A DNA stretch of 64,000 bases from Umbilicaria muhlenbergii (GCA_000611775.1 KK106981.1:6842312-6906311); one strand, 5' to 3'. Counted from the stretch's first letter, positions 25,231 through 37,346 are shown. A program made the numbers and translations. Notes: generated from the sequence alone by a model not told the origin.

Positions 25231-25949
25231 GGGGTGGGAATTCTCTCTCTGGTATTACAAGATGCAGCGGAGCCACATAGCCATGATTGACTCCAGGTTG
25301 GTAACACTGGGTTCAGCGTGGGATCGCATTGGAATCAGTTCGTGTGCCGTACAAAGGAACCCACATTACTATGATAGAACCTTCCTCGTGATGATGGAGC
25401 GGCCTCCAATGTAGCCGCCAGAACCTCAAAACTGCAGATTCAACCCAGGGTGATCGCGGTACGGCAGCCTCACAATCTTGCTAGTGGAGTGTCTGCAGGC
25501 TTGCTGTCCAAAAGCCTGATATTAGTAAGAAAAGGCGTAACGCTCTAACAGCACATGGCGGCCACGGCAATCTCGTCTTAGTATTAGCGTCCCGCGAGTA
25601 ACATAGTTTAGATCCAGAAGAGTCGAAGCGGAGCTTTTCCCGCCGATTAGCCGCGGCATACGAGCTAGCGAAGAGGCAAAGCAAGGAAATCGATGAATGG
25701 GTAAAGCGTATTGTCAGTGCGAGGTCTCGGAATACCCGGGTCTAAAAGCGTTGGCCTTGAGAGGGCGCTCCTGCAGGTAACCAGCATAGTTTAAACACGA
25801 AAAAGCATTGCCCAGAGCGACCGGCGCGTAGATTTGGTGATCTGATCAGGCGATAGGCGCAGACTAGAGCAATGAAAGGTTGGATCGACACTAGGAAGAG
25901 AACAGCAACGTGAGAACCATGTGCTGAAAATATTCCGACGTGGTTTTAT
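25231..25949. other. Convergent gene-free spacer
   Basis: This lies between the stops of tubulin cofactor B and MIF2. No gene is supported. Confidence 0.45.
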
Positions 25950-28632
25950 TCATCGGGAGCCCTCAGTCTCGTCGGCACCGCTCTCGACTAAAACCTCACA
26001 TCCTTGAGCGAAGAATATTCGCGCACGGTTCTCGTAGGGATTCGCGATGCTGTAGATATTTCCTGCAACAGAATCGAGTGTTAACATCAACTGCTTTCTT
26101 AAACAAAACATTTCGGACACCTAGGTCGCTGATAAGAATGGTCAAAGTAGGGGAAATGCAAGTAGTAACCCAAATACAAAAATGCACAAAAGCAGTATGT
26201 TGAAGAAATATGACCAGACCATAATTGGGGCACTTCACGACGCGAATGCACTATATACTAGGCGTCTCCGGCGCTCAAGTGTACTTCTTGCCCATTGTGC
26301 TTAGCACGCCTATTAATGTTGATCGGAAGCGTAGCATCGCTCTTGATTTCCATTCCAGACATAGAAGTGCAACGGAATCCTGGGTGCGCGACACATAATG
26401 TTCTCAGGAGGGGCAAAGAATTTCGTGATACAAACTGAACAGAAAATGAAGTAGGGTCTCTCAGTGTCGTGGACCGGAGGAAGAGAAAGGGACGGGCAAG
26501 TGCACAAACTAGAATATGAGAAAATTCTACTCACCCCTCGGGACCTGCCACATGCCTCCCTTTCCAATGCTAAAGTTCGTGTTCCCAACTTTGACCATGA
26601 CCCGACCGTAAAAGACGAAGAACACCATCTGCATCTTTCGAGAATTCTTGAGCCGTTTGACGCCGCCAGGTGGAAGGTCCACCACTCCAGAACCAAAGAA
26701 TGGTAGCGTAAGTATCTTCGCATATCGAAATTCGCTGCCTGCTACTTCACGAGTCTGGATTGCTCCTGCAGCATATGCGAGTTCTGTAACAGGAGTCAGT
26801 TTACCTATGGCTTACAGGAAGAAGGATTTGATGTCAGTGCGTAACTGACCACTCTCTTCGATTGCGTCTTCATTGCCTTTACCGATCATCGGATCCCACT
26901 GCATGACATCTCCCCGCATAATAGGCACCTCTTCTGCTTCCCAAGGCTCCTGGTCTTCATCTTCCTCTTTCAGATCAGCAAGTTGTCGCTTCTTGTGTGA
27001 TCCTGTTCGCCGTCCTGTTGGTCGCTTTGCCCGCGGCTGCTCAAGCTCTTCAGTCCGGATAACTTCTTTGATACCTGGCAGGACCATCGTCGAGCCGTCG
27101 TTGGTTCTATCTCCATAGACAATCCGTTCGTTTCTCCAAAATGCCATCGGTTTCACGGAAGTCCTTCCAGATCGAAGTACACGGGCTCCACTGTCATCAG
27201 CAGGAGTTTCGCTTCGTAGTACATACAGACTGCGCGGCTTCGGTCTTCCTGGAGCTTGAGGGGGTCCCATTGGCTCAGCGGTGGCCGCCTTTTCAACAGG
27301 CTTCCTCACAGATACAACTCTGGCATTGGGATCACGTTGTGAGGGTGGCGGCTTAGGAACTTTGCGCTTAACGGTGGGAGTTGCATCAACCGAAGTATGT
27401 CTTGCTCGTTTTGTGGGCCTCTGAGATGCTTCCGCTTCCTCGATGTTTTCATCTCGAAATACTTCTGTCTTTGCTATCTTTGCAGGCCTACCTCTCCGGG
27501 TTTTGGCTTCTGGAACTGGGAGCTGAGAAGCATCCAAGTCTATGGACCCTGCCTTTGGTGGCCGTCCTCGTCCCCTCTTGACAACGGATGTTGCGGCCTG
27601 GCGAGATTCTGGTTCAACCGATGCAGTCTTAGTCGACATGAGTTTTCCTGACACGCCCTTTTTCTTGCGACCTGGTTTCTGCTGCTCCGGGATTTCAGTG
27701 GTCTCGTCTAATGTCGGAGGATTATGTTGTATGTCATCATTATCCACTGTCCCCTGTGCGTCATCATGATCGTCTTGGTAATATTCATCTCCGTTGTCGA
27801 GCATATTGCTTTCCTCATTTGAGTTATCAGACACGTCGACTGCACTGGCATCGTTTGCTGTGGACTCTTCTTTCCCCTCTTTATCCTCATCGATATCAGC
27901 ACGCAAATCAAAAGGTCGATTCTTTCCTCTCCCAGATGACGGCCGTGACTTGATGCCCGCTCGGGTTGATGACGAAGAAGACAACCGCCGCCGTTTCTGC
28001 GGTGATCGCTCAACGCTTGGGTGCGCATCTTCAAGAGAAAAGTCAAGCTTTCGGTTCACCAGTGGTTGCGACATAGCTCGGCTTGGGGTATCGTTTGAGC
28101 GGCGCACGGGGGATGACATAGTTCCTACGGATCTCCGAGGCGATGAGTTTAAGGTGGTTTTTATTGGTGAACGCGCCCGCGGTGGTGGGAGTATGGTTCG
28201 GCTGCTGCGAGTATGATGTGCTGTCAAGACTTCTGTAGGCTCAGGTATAGTGCCTACACCGAGAGTACTCATTAGTATTCGTTGTAGTAATAGTACTATC
28301 GCCCTTTGGAGCTCTATCCGCGTACTTTGTCCAATATCCATATCCTCTTCCTCGATTATCGTAGCGTTCTCAACCGCGCCATTGCGCTTTGGCGGCGACT
28401 TTTCTGGTGACGAGAAGATGCCGTCGATGGGTTCGAGACCGTGCTCGTCGCGGATTCCCGTATCCTTCAAGGTGACACCGGTCTTCCTGCACAGAGCTCA
28501 GTATCAGCCAGTGCAGGCCTTCTAGAGCAAGGCAGAGCCCTCAGGATCAGTCGATGCTTACCTTCCTGCGACTCCAACATTCGAATAGTCATCCACGCGT
28601 CCATTGCGCCTGGGCGTTCTGGAGGGCTTCAT
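25950..28632 (-). CDS. MIF2: Centromere protein CENP-C / Mif2
   Basis: Mif2/CENP-C binds the Cse4/CENP-A nucleosome and anchors the inner kinetochore. Exons 28632-28562, 28486-26850, 26783-26535 and 26062-25950 join in frame to 689 residues. The N-terminus (KTGVTLKDTGIRDEHGLEPI, then DGIFSSPEK) is the Mif2 N-terminal region. The middle is long and disordered, with AT-hook-like KRGRGRPPKAG and TRRGRPAK. Then comes a CENP-C signature-like segment (GARVLRSGRTSVKPMAFWRNERIVY; the Arg and Trp match the CENP-A tail reader). The C-terminal cupin dimerisation domain is FFGSGVVDLPPGGVKRLKNS, MVFFVFYGRVMVKVGN, GGMWQVPRGN, then IYSIANPYENRARIFFAQGCEV. The cupin is interrupted by a 472-nt intron, against 75 and 66 nt for the others. 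The gene is divergent from RNH201. Confidence 0.9.
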
Positions 28633-28993
28633 AGCGATCATCGAGAGCGAAAACGCCTAGCGTCAGCTAGACAGCGACAACAGGTTAAGATCGAAACTGT
28701 TCGTTTGGCAAGGGCTAAGGGGCTCCTTCAGAGCCTGATGTATCTCACTGCAACCTCACAGCGGGTTCGGATGTCAATATTCGATGATGGTGCCTCGTTC
28801 CATAGCAGGTGGAGGCAGCGACATGGACTCGGGAGCAACACGCTAAATGTGTGGCGCTAATACTTTACGCGCTGGTGGCATGCCTTGGCAAGACACGTCT
28901 CCCAGAACACGTCGTGCACGTCTACTAGCATGATTATTCCAGGGGCCCTACGAATTGTCCTATGAACATCAGGACCTTTGCGCATTATCCACC
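28633..28993. promoter_or_regulatory. Divergent promoter MIF2 / RNH201
   Basis: Only 361 bases separate the two start codons, so the centromere protein and the RNase H2 subunit probably share a bidirectional promoter. I could not name a factor site; an MluI-box (ACGCGT) type element does occur just inside MIF2 exon 1 near 28596. Confidence 0.5.
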
Positions 28994-30073
28994 ATGGAAG
29001 GCGTTCAACTCGATTCGCAGGATATTGCGCAGGAAACTCCAGCAAAGGATGTCTTCATAGCTCCTTCGATACATACTGAGAGCATACTCTCTGGAGCATC
29101 ATATACTCACTGCTCGCCCATACCGGAATTCATCGCAAAGGATCTACAGGTGGAGTGCGTTCTTGGTGTAGATGAAGCAGGCAGAGGCCCTGTACTTGGT
29201 GCCAGAACCTCCGCCATTCCATCTTTGAGAATTCGTTGAAGCTTACCGATCGATCTTAAAGGTCCAATGGTGTACGGCTTGGTGTACCTTCCGTTAACGT
29301 CCCACCGGTCTCTGCTCGCTGAGACGCACCATTTCGATGACTCCAAAGTTCTTACTCCAACCGTCCGCTCTAACCTTATGCAGACTCTCTGCACACCATC
29401 GACCGACCTGTACAAAAGCTGTGGGTGGGCGACCAGGGTCATGTCAGCTCGAGACATTTCTTCTGGCATGCTAAAACCAGCCGGAACTTACAACCTCAAC
29501 GCCCAAGCTATGGATGCGACCATCGACCTTATCAAAGATGTTTTCGCCAAAGGCGTGAACGTAAAAGAGATCTACATCGATACCATTGGAAGCCCGCAAG
29601 TCTATCAGAAGAAGTTAGAAAGGATCTTTCCCACCACGATGATCACCGTTGCCAAGAAAGCGGACTCGTTATATCCCTGCGTATCGGCGGCCTCAGTGTG
29701 CGCAAAGGTGACAAGAGATGCCGCCTTGGAAGTCTGCTATGAATCATACCTCCCTTCGCTTTCCGAAGAAGAACCCGCTGTGGCCGCGGAGGGCTGGGGT
29801 TCTGGTTACCCATCGGACGCACGCTGTTCAACGTGGCTAAAGAAGAACATGGACCCCACCTTTGGTTGGGGTAGCGAGTGTCGATTTAGCTGGGGCACCG
29901 CCAAGGATCTGCTCGAGGCCAAAGGTGGTGGTACGAAGATCGATTGGCCTATTGATGACAACGAGGAGCAAAGCATGCGTATGACCGACTTCTTCACAGC
30001 CCCAGCAGATGAAGATGGCGTGAGCGAGCTGGCTGGCTGGTTCGGTAAACGTGTAGGCGAAGAAGTTTTCTAA
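28994..30073 (+). CDS. RNH201: Ribonuclease H2 subunit A
   Basis: This is the catalytic subunit of RNase H2, which removes single ribonucleotides and RNA-DNA hybrids from nuclear DNA. Exons 28994-29198 and 29262-30073 join in frame to 338 residues. Catalytic carboxylates are visible: Asp60 and Glu61 in GVDEAGRGPVLGPM, Asp175 in IYIDTIGSP, and Asp203 in KKADSLYPCVSAASVCAKV. The intron falls inside the first motif, after the Leu of VLG. The family substrate-recognition Tyr-Gly stretch and the SGYPSD motif (EGWGSGYPSDARCSTWL) are present, as is the C-terminal FGWGSECRFSWGTAKDLL. The length matches fungal orthologues. Confidence 0.95.
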
Positions 30074-30565
30074 AGAAATCTTAGTGACAATATGGTACGA
30101 AGACAGTCTTTTGATGGCACCCAAGCCCAAGATTTCAGCTGCCGAGGCCGAGAAGCCTCACGCGGCTCTAGCTTTCCCCAATCCTGGATGTCAGTGGACG
30201 TGGTAACCAAAGTATGATCTCATGCTCAGCTTCAGATCAACACGGCTACAGCTCAATCGGTTCCTACAGAACGTCGACGAACAGGCTGTCGCCGCTATGA
30301 GCCGAGCAAAGAGCAATCTAGCCATAGACAGACGTCTGTTACGGAGGGGAGAGATTTCATGTGTGCGAGCTCCTACGAGGACTAGCGGAATCAAGTGCGG
30401 CACGAAATGCTGGCATAGTTGAGAACGGTACACGGCGGAGGATGGAACTATGGAGTCCACCATAGTGTCCTATTATTGGTGCTCCTTTGCAAACATTATT
30501 GGTACATATACTGTAGGACCATATCCCAGCGCCAATGCAGGTCGAGCCAAAAATTGCAAAGGGGC
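30074..30565. other. Convergent gene-free spacer
   Basis: This lies between RNH201 and the stop of PEX16. No supported feature was seen. Confidence 0.45.
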
Positions 30566-31918
30566 CTACATAGTCGCCGTCGAAAAGTAATACTCATCCC
30601 AAAGATACTCGTAATCCTCAATGACGCCCCCAACCATATCCAGCAGAGGCTTGTTCCTCAGTCTCCGAGTAACTCCACTGATCCACGCCCTACCCCGCGT
30701 TAGCTTCAGGCACCCGATCAACAGTTGCACCCGGGACGTACTTTGTAAAATTCTCATAAAATGCACCCCTCATCGCCCACCAACCCATCCCCCAACCCCT
30801 TCTCTTCAACTCCTCTCTCTCCAGCCCCGTCAATCCTCGCAAACCCCCGGCAACCCTCTCTCCCAAATCCCTCTTCGCCAACTGCCGCGCCCCCAACTCC
30901 AGACTCACCCCGACCAACCACGGCCTCCAACTCTTCTTGTTCCCTTTCCACCGCTGCATCGCTAGCGCATAGATCACCGGCCTCAGGATCCACATCACCT
31001 CCGCCAACTGCCCTTGCGCAGTCGTCACCCGATGCAGCAGTTGTTTCGGCGGTTTGATATCATCGGCAGTAAGCACCTTCTTGAGCAAGAACTCAGATAT
31101 GTCACTCGTATCCGGAAGGCTGGGGAGGCTCAGCCCCGTGCGCGGCATTGTCCATCCTAGGGAACTGTTCGAGCTCTCCTCCAGCAGCGGGGTCGCCATT
31201 CCATCCCATTGGCTCTTGTCGTTCTCCTCTTCCAGTGTGCGGGGATCGATTTCCCGTTCCGGTAAGGGCGGACTGACGAGCGGCCGCGAGTTGGTGAGAC
31301 GCATGAGGAGGAGCCGGCATAGTGCCTTGATCATCTCGAGGACTACGACGACGCGCCAGCGGATCTTTTCGCCTTTTCGCTTGGCGGCCATTTCCCAGAG
31401 GAGCTCGGTATATTGGATCATTTGTAGGAGCAGGGCGACTCGTTTGTACAAGGGAGATTTCGCGGTCCAGAATTTGGTGTAGCGGTTGTGGGGTGTGGGA
31501 TGTGGACGAGGGATGTTTGTCGGAAGGCGGGCGATTGCTTTGGCGAGAAGGGAGTCATGATAAAGGGAGAGGAGCTGGACGCCGGAATGTACTGCGATAG
31601 TGGATTAGGGCTATTGGCCTCTGGCAACAATGTTTGGGGGGCATACATGATTCAGATGCTATCTCGGATTCTCGAAAGCGGCCTAGGGTATATAGTTAGA
31701 ATACACAGTTGGGAAAAGTGTGACAGGGACACACCAGGGATGATGTAAGTTAGTGAACGCAGCGCCGACTCTATTTGCGACACCGAGCTGGCATTCCTTG
31801 TGACGAAGTCCTCATACATGGTGGGCAATTGAAGGGGTAAAGATAGGGTTTCTGGTAGTCTGGACTGCGCCTGCTTGTAAAAGTCCATGATGGCGCCTCT
31901 CTGGCGATCAATCGCCAT
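30566..31918 (-). CDS. PEX16: Peroxisomal membrane protein Pex16
   Basis: Pex16 is a peroxin needed for inserting peroxisomal membrane proteins and for forming peroxisomes from the ER. Exons 31918-31735, 31682-31647, 31591-30742 and 30689-30566 join in frame to 397 residues. The signatures are YEDFVTRNASSVSQIESALRS with the Pro-Gly-Arg-Phe turn across intron 1, then VQLLSLYHDSLLAKAI, YTELLWEMAAKRKGEKIRW and WRVVVVLEMIKALCRLLLMR. The hydrophobic segment AEVMWILRPVIYALAMQRW leads to SWRPWLVGVSLEL. The end is KPLLDMVGGVIEDYEYLWDEYYFSTATM. Exon 2 is only 36 nt. The start could also be the Met at 31888. Confidence 0.93.
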
Positions 31919-33025
31919 GGTACTAGGAGAGATGGTGGAAGTGACGGTGACTTGTTGGCTACATCTGACTCGAAGGGGATAGTGACGCTTCGCGCAACAC
32001 GCGACAATCACGGTATTGCCTCCCTAGAATGCCGAGGTCTTGCTTACTCATTCAACGAGCTTACCTGACTCGGTTGGGACGACAGTCACACATTGCTGCC
32101 CTGACGTACCGGACCGTGGTACCTTCCTCCCGACTCATCCTGCAGACGGAACTGTACCCTTGGTGACAACACATAGTTCTCCCCAGTAACAGACGCTGTG
32201 TGTGACTGCCGAATCGGAAGCGTTGATTTGATCAATCCATGGCACAGTCGTAAATACCACGGTGTTCTACGACCGTCCTTGAACTACGTACGTTTGAAGT
32301 TGGCCATGTCCGTCCATATGCTTTACTGTTGCCTCTATCCTGGAAGGCTCAGCCTCTCGCATCTATGCTCGTACCATTACGACGGTCCAATTTCATACGG
32401 CTGTTGTCAGTGCAACTGCGTCTGCCCGTCAAAATGCTGAGAGTTCGGATACGGCCGGAGCCTAGGAATCGATATCGAACCCTTTCTGCTGAGCTTCCTA
32501 GAGCGCGAACGCCTCTGTACGCAACTTGTTGTGCTGCAGTTCACTGCACATTTAATCGCCTTCTGCATTTCCTCTCGTTCTTGATCCCTTCGTTCAGTCT
32601 TACTCTACTTATGGGTTTGCGGCATTGTAAAGCTACGGCGAGGCTGCATGGGCAACCTCGCATACTCAACCCCCACAGACGGTTACACAAGCGCTGGGCT
32701 TTCCAAAGATGTACGTAAGTACAGAACCATGTTGCTGCTCAACCTGCGCTGAGGCCTACTGTCAGCATCAATCAGCCTAAGCCACAACAACTTTGGGATA
32801 ATGCTGATCCCTACACCACTCCATTGTGAAGGTGTTGGTCAGCGCTAGAGCCCATTGTCTTGACCGTGAAGATATGGTCCATACCATGTCCATCTGTGCA
32901 TAAGTAGAACATCATGATCATCATCACGACCTCTCGATGGATTGGTAATCTTTTCGGACGATAGAGATAGCAATGAGGTGTACTTAGAGAAGAGAAATGC
33001 TGTGCGAAAAGCAAGCGTCCCTAAG
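31919..33025. other. Gene-free region of about 1.1 kb
   Basis: This lies between PEX16 and the end of the membrane-protein pseudogene. The small frames around 32198-32718 do not look coding. I see nothing else. Confidence 0.4.
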
Positions 33026-34496
33026 TCAACGTCGCTGTTGGATTACATAACTGCGGTGCCATCTTCCAGAGTGTGGCTGCCGATCCGTAAACTCTTTTCC
33101 TTTTCGCCGTTCTTGCTCTTGTGAACGAGAAAATGGGAGGCCCTTAACAGAGTACATCATTCCCTCCTTTGTATTCTTCACTTTCTCCACCAGGCCTTGG
33201 TTTGTAAACTTGTCTGCTGCCGGGCTGAATTCTGTCCGTATAGCTGACGAGAGATCCATGGCGGCCTTGAATGTACCCAGTGTACCCATTTCGCCAGCTC
33301 GGTCAAAGCGACTGTTGCGATGGACGTCCATCCATATGATATACATACCTGTGGTCTAGATGGCTGTTGTGATGGAAAGGACTAGCAAGATATATGAGGA
33401 GAAACCCCATTGATAGGTAGATAGGGGCATGCACTTAGAATTTGCCTCGATATAATCGGAACTACAGACTTACTGGTTATACGAATAGAGCCAGGGTTGC
33501 GTGATATTGAGTGTCGGCGGAGAGAGTGGTAAGGAAACCAATCCTGGAAGCAAGTTCGGTGAAGAGAGTGCTACATATGCCGATTTTGGGAGTGCAGTCG
33601 GGAGTTGAAAGGTGCTAGAAATATCCCTGACGGTCCAGCCATATTGAGACACATCTGACTTCCTACGTGAGCCCCTCTGGGCCTCGACGAGTTGTGGGAA
33701 TGAACAGGTACAGATACTTACAAGTATCAAAGTACGACCAAGCCCTAAACCCTTCAGTATGATCAGAGTCATGGTAAAACAATTTGCTGTTCTCATCGAC
33801 TATACCGCCAACTATATTACCATTAAAACCAATGCGTCGCCAGTCCTCCACGATCAAGGTTTTGTTATGCGTCTGTGTGAAATTCTGGAGCGGAACAAGA
33901 CCACTGGATTCGACGACGTAAGGCTGATAACGTGTGCTATAGCTTGTTACTGCACTGAGCAGGGTTGGAAACGCAACAACGTAGGCGCTCGCGAAGATCA
34001 TCCACAGTATCAAGAGTTTCCCTCGCAGACCCTTGTAGAACGACCATTCTTTTGCCATGACAAGCATGGTCTCTAATGATGGATCTTTGAGAGACAGGAT
34101 GGCGAATGTTGGATAAGATACTGCTCGCTTCTCCATCGTATGAACGACTGATTTGGTGAAAACTTGGAATATTACAAAGGCCAGGAGGGTTTGTCCACAA
34201 CGACCAACAATGACATCCCATATAACGTCGACGAGTTTGACGGTGGAGAATTTGAACGTTCCGAACGCAATCGTGATCGTAAAGAATTCAGAATCTACCC
34301 AGGGGTTGAAACCAGCAGAGCCGTCGATGCCAGCATAGTCGCCGCTAGGTAGACACCCGTTTGTAGCACCACCGTTAAGCAGAGGGAGTAAACAGCCAGC
34401 AACAATGGGTAGTGTGATTGCCATCATGAGGATGAACGCGGCGCAACGAGTGCATAAACCCTTCGAGCGAGCCCTAGCCTTTGATCTCGGCGGCAA
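33026..34496 (-). pseudogene. Fungal multi-span membrane protein, two in-frame stops
   Basis: One frame runs through 34496-33722, a GT-AG intron, and 33654-33026. It encodes four or five hydrophobic segments in an order I recall from a lineage-specific fungal membrane-protein family of unknown role: FILMMAITLPIVAGCLLPLL, TLLAFVIFQVFTKSVVHTM, LLILWMIFASAYVVAFPTLL, and near the end SSYILLVLSITTAI followed by TTGMYIIWMDVHRNS. The frame is interrupted by TAA at 33472-33470 and TAG at 33358-33356. Sequence on both sides of each stop still fits the family (SDYIEANSKCMPLSTYQWGF between them). No intron that spans both stops restores the downstream frame. There is no ATG at the left end of the open frame; the nearest is at 34427. 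I conclude it is a recently disabled gene, or that the assembly has base errors here. Confidence 0.72.
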
Positions 34497-34879
34497 GGGT
34501 TTATGTCAGACATTTGAGTCGTAAGGCCTCGTCCCGGCTTCTTCGAAACTGCTGGATTCAATGCACGTCATCTGAGACCTAGTTGTGAAGACTGACAGAA
34601 AGCGCTCCAAGAGATTAACTATAGTAGACGAATATCGTAATTAGGACCAAAGTAATTGCATTTGGAGCCCTAACGAAGCATGTTGCTGTAATATGAAATT
34701 GATAGGACTTCGATAAGGGCGCCGGATATACATGGGGTGCCCTCATCGTGGCTAAGAGAACATACGAAGACGTACTCCGTACACCATCAGTCATGACTTC
34801 GCTCTGTGCCCCTTACGCCACATGCAGGGGATATGGAAGAGGGTGGCAGGCAGGGTAATGACATGAAGTGAAATGCAAC
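34497..34879. other. Intergenic, no gene seen
   Basis: A short spacer between the pseudogene's 5' end and a small plus-strand open frame. Nothing is supported. Confidence 0.4.
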
Positions 34880-35242
34880 ATGAGCCTATCGTCTTTACCG
34901 ACGGTTATGGATGTCCACGAAATGGAGGTCCAAGACGGCTATAGTAAGATGTTGGATAATGCGCGCCAAAGAACTTTCGAAATGATTGCCAACATGGGAA
35001 AAGTTGTCGATCAGGAACATCGCTTCACGCATAAGACTCTGCAGCTCTCACTCAACAAAGTGAGACGGCTTCTCGAAAGTGACGTTCGCCAACAGCCCTT
35101 TGACGAGTATTTAGCACCGATGATGCAGGTACATCCACAGTTATTTACAGCCACTATGGATGCACGTTGGCGGCCGGCAACACATCGAGTGCCGTCGAGT
35201 GGCCCCCTTACCTGCTGCCGTCAGCGCAGCCCCAATGTCTAA
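34880..35242 (+). CDS. Small hypothetical protein
   Basis: This open frame of 120 residues starts at the ATG at 34880. The first about 80 residues look coding and helical (EVQDGYSKMLDNARQRTFEM, HKTLQLSLNKVRRLLESDV). The remainder after MMQ looks random, and an intron may begin there (GTACAT at about 35129). No family is recognised. It converges on the next gene with only 5 bp between stops, so the model may be wrong at its 3' end. Confidence 0.35.
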   Translation: MSLSSLPTVMDVHEMEVQDGYSKMLDNARQRTFEMIANMGKVVDQEHRFTHKTLQLSLNKVRRLLESDVRQQPFDEYLAPMMQVHPQLFTATMDARWRPATHRVPSSGPLTCCRQRSPNV

Positions 35243-35247
35243 GCCAC

Positions 35248-35711
35248 TCATTGATTGTCCTCTGGCCCCATGGGCTTCTCTCTGTGCTTTTCGACGTTTT
35301 CTCGTTTCGCTTCAGCAGGTTTCGAGGGATCCTGATTGATCTCGTCGTGAGTGGGTGTAGACTCGTCAAAGTTGGTTTCTTTCGGATCAGATGTGGGCGT
35401 TCGTGAGGCTGCCGCGTTATCTGGCGACATTGCGCTGTCCGTAGCCCGCGACGCATTGATGTCGGCGGCGTCTGCACTACTCGATTGTGGATTTGCTACG
35501 TTACCGCTCGAGCCTGAATCTCCAGTTCCCGAGGTTGCATTGTGACGCAGGAAGACTGGAAAGGCTGTTAGCGACAGCGGTGTGTTGAGCGTGCTGATAG
35601 GAAGCCGGGGAGAGGTTTACGTGGAGAAGGCCTTAAGAACTGAGGCACATTTGAGCGGAGAAAGCCGGTTGAAGCCCTAGTCGAGGCACGCTTGAGAATG
35701 TAGGGCGACAT
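35248..35711 (-). CDS. Small protein with mitochondrial-type presequence
   Basis: Exons 35711-35621 and 35555-35248 join in frame to 132 residues. The N-terminus (MSPYILKRASTRASTGFLRS) is rich in Arg, Ser and Ala and lacks acidic residues, which suggests mitochondrial import; an FLRHNA-like site could be the processing region. The rest is highly polar and disordered: a Ser/Asn/Ala-rich stretch, then DPKETNFDESTPTHDEINQD and KRENVEKHREKPMGPEDNQ. No known domain is recognised. The function is unknown; the import call is an inference. Confidence 0.62.
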
Positions 35712-36691
35712 ATCTATTGATCCTTAATATTGGTGATACCCTCACGGAGTTACTACTGTAATTGTCAAGGTCTGAATTAAGTGCGATGTGCACGGCTGGG
35801 AGCTGCTAAGCATAAGTACGAGTACAGCGGACAGTGTACGGTTACGTCACTACCGTGTATGCCATCATAGCACGGCTCAAAACTCCGCCACCCCGCCGGA
35901 TTTGTGCTCTCCCAACCAGTACCTTATACTTCTCGGCGGTCCCTTCTATCAACCCTTGCCAAAAGCACCGTCTGATTGTTGCAAGTGTTTGGATGGAGAG
36001 ATATGCCAAACAAGGCCCAAAATTAAATTAAGGACAAAAAACATACAACAGCAGGGATTCGCTGGTGGTCACCCACCCAACTACTGATCTGCCGATCTCA
36101 AGCTTATGTATGGCAGAGCGGACGGGATGCCCAGTATCTCGTCGGTCTGTGTAAATATAGCTCTATTAAGTGATGGCTGCAGTGCCGTTTTAGGCTCCCA
36201 TGAACCAGTTGTGGCTCCTTTTGGTCCTAATGCCAGAGTCGTAAACATAGCTGCTTTAGCTTGCTCCCTGTCCTGTGCCGGGGGCCGCAGTACATGAGAG
36301 CCGGGATTGAATGGGGCACAGCCTGAACTGGCACTGACTGGCTGCTGAGACCTCGGGTACAAGGCCCGCATTAATTATAGACGTTGAAACCAAGCCTGCA
36401 GCAGGCACTTGGTGGTCCAACCCTTGCTTTGATTCTGTTGTGGATCTGATAACTCCGTACGGAGCAATCCCCACTGGACTACGTCCCCAGGGATATTTCA
36501 GCCCGTGTCGTAATACTCAGGTAGAGAATGAGCGGAATGAACACTTTGCCTATGTAGTTATCTTGAAGGTAGATAGACATTAACAATAACATCTACATTT
36601 CAACAGTTAACAATAAGATCTGCACTGAAGCATAAGATGAAACCCAAGACATGTTTATTCTATGAGAAGTCATTTTGTGTTCAGTTCAGTG
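35712..36691. other. Gene-free region of about 1 kb
   Basis: AT content rises slightly. Short frames near 36081-36474 are not supported as genes. Confidence 0.4.
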
Positions 36692-37346
36692 TCAAGATCC
36701 AACCACAAGCTCCAGAGTCCCTTCTCCCACAAGGTTCGCGCCATCATATATTTTGAAGGCCGCTGTTCCGTATGTGCCATAAGTGATCATCCAATTTTTT
36801 AGCGCCATGGACGCGACAGAACCACACCCATTGTTAATTGATGATTGTTGGCGTTGACTGCTTGTAGCACGACCCAACTGTCCCTGTAAATATAAACTTC
36901 ATGAGGGATTACAGTGTCGCTGCTCGCTTGTATGGTGTCTTGAAGTAGTTCTGTTGCAGTTGTGGACCTCAGTCTTTGAAAAATGGGCCACCCGGTATTG
37001 GGGAGGAGCCCATGATCTGTCAAGGCTGTGATGATTATGTAGGTTGCACTACTGAGTTGACACCAGATACAGGGAATCGGCGAGCCAGAGCGGACATGGA
37101 GAGAAGAGAAGATCTCTGAGAGATCACGAGAGAAGATACTGGAGCGAGAAATGAGTTGTCAGTAATATGATGGTCTGCTTCAAGGGGACAAAGTGATTAT
37201 TAGAAACCGCTCTTGAAGACTCACGTTCCAGCTATGGTTTTACCATCATTGGCACAAACCTGCTGTCGAGGAAGTATAGTCAACGAGATGACCGGTAACA
37301 CCAGACTTAAAGCCGCGACCGTAGAAAGGAGACCAAAGGCTCGCAT
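36692..37346 (-). pseudogene. Small secreted protein gene, apparently broken
   Basis: The first exon (37346-37225) encodes a clear signal peptide (MRAFGLLSTVAALSLVLPVI) followed by Gln-Cys. After an intron, the frame from 37138 is open and reads as a structured protein (TYIIITALTDHGLLPNTGWP, EVYIYRDSWVVLQAVNANNH). The expected C-terminal part (ALKNWMITYGTYGTAAFKIY) is present but in another phase, so the copy looks broken once or the true splicing is not visible to me. The pattern resembles a family of secreted proteins of plant-associated fungi that end in a short beta-rich domain. The function is unknown. Confidence 0.5.

Noticed and set aside
26313-26723. Alternative last exon of MIF2 as the main product
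   Set aside because: The internal acceptor is good, but the resulting protein loses the conserved IYSIANPYENRARIFFAQ end of the cupin, which is present further on and joins in phase. I kept the long-intron model.
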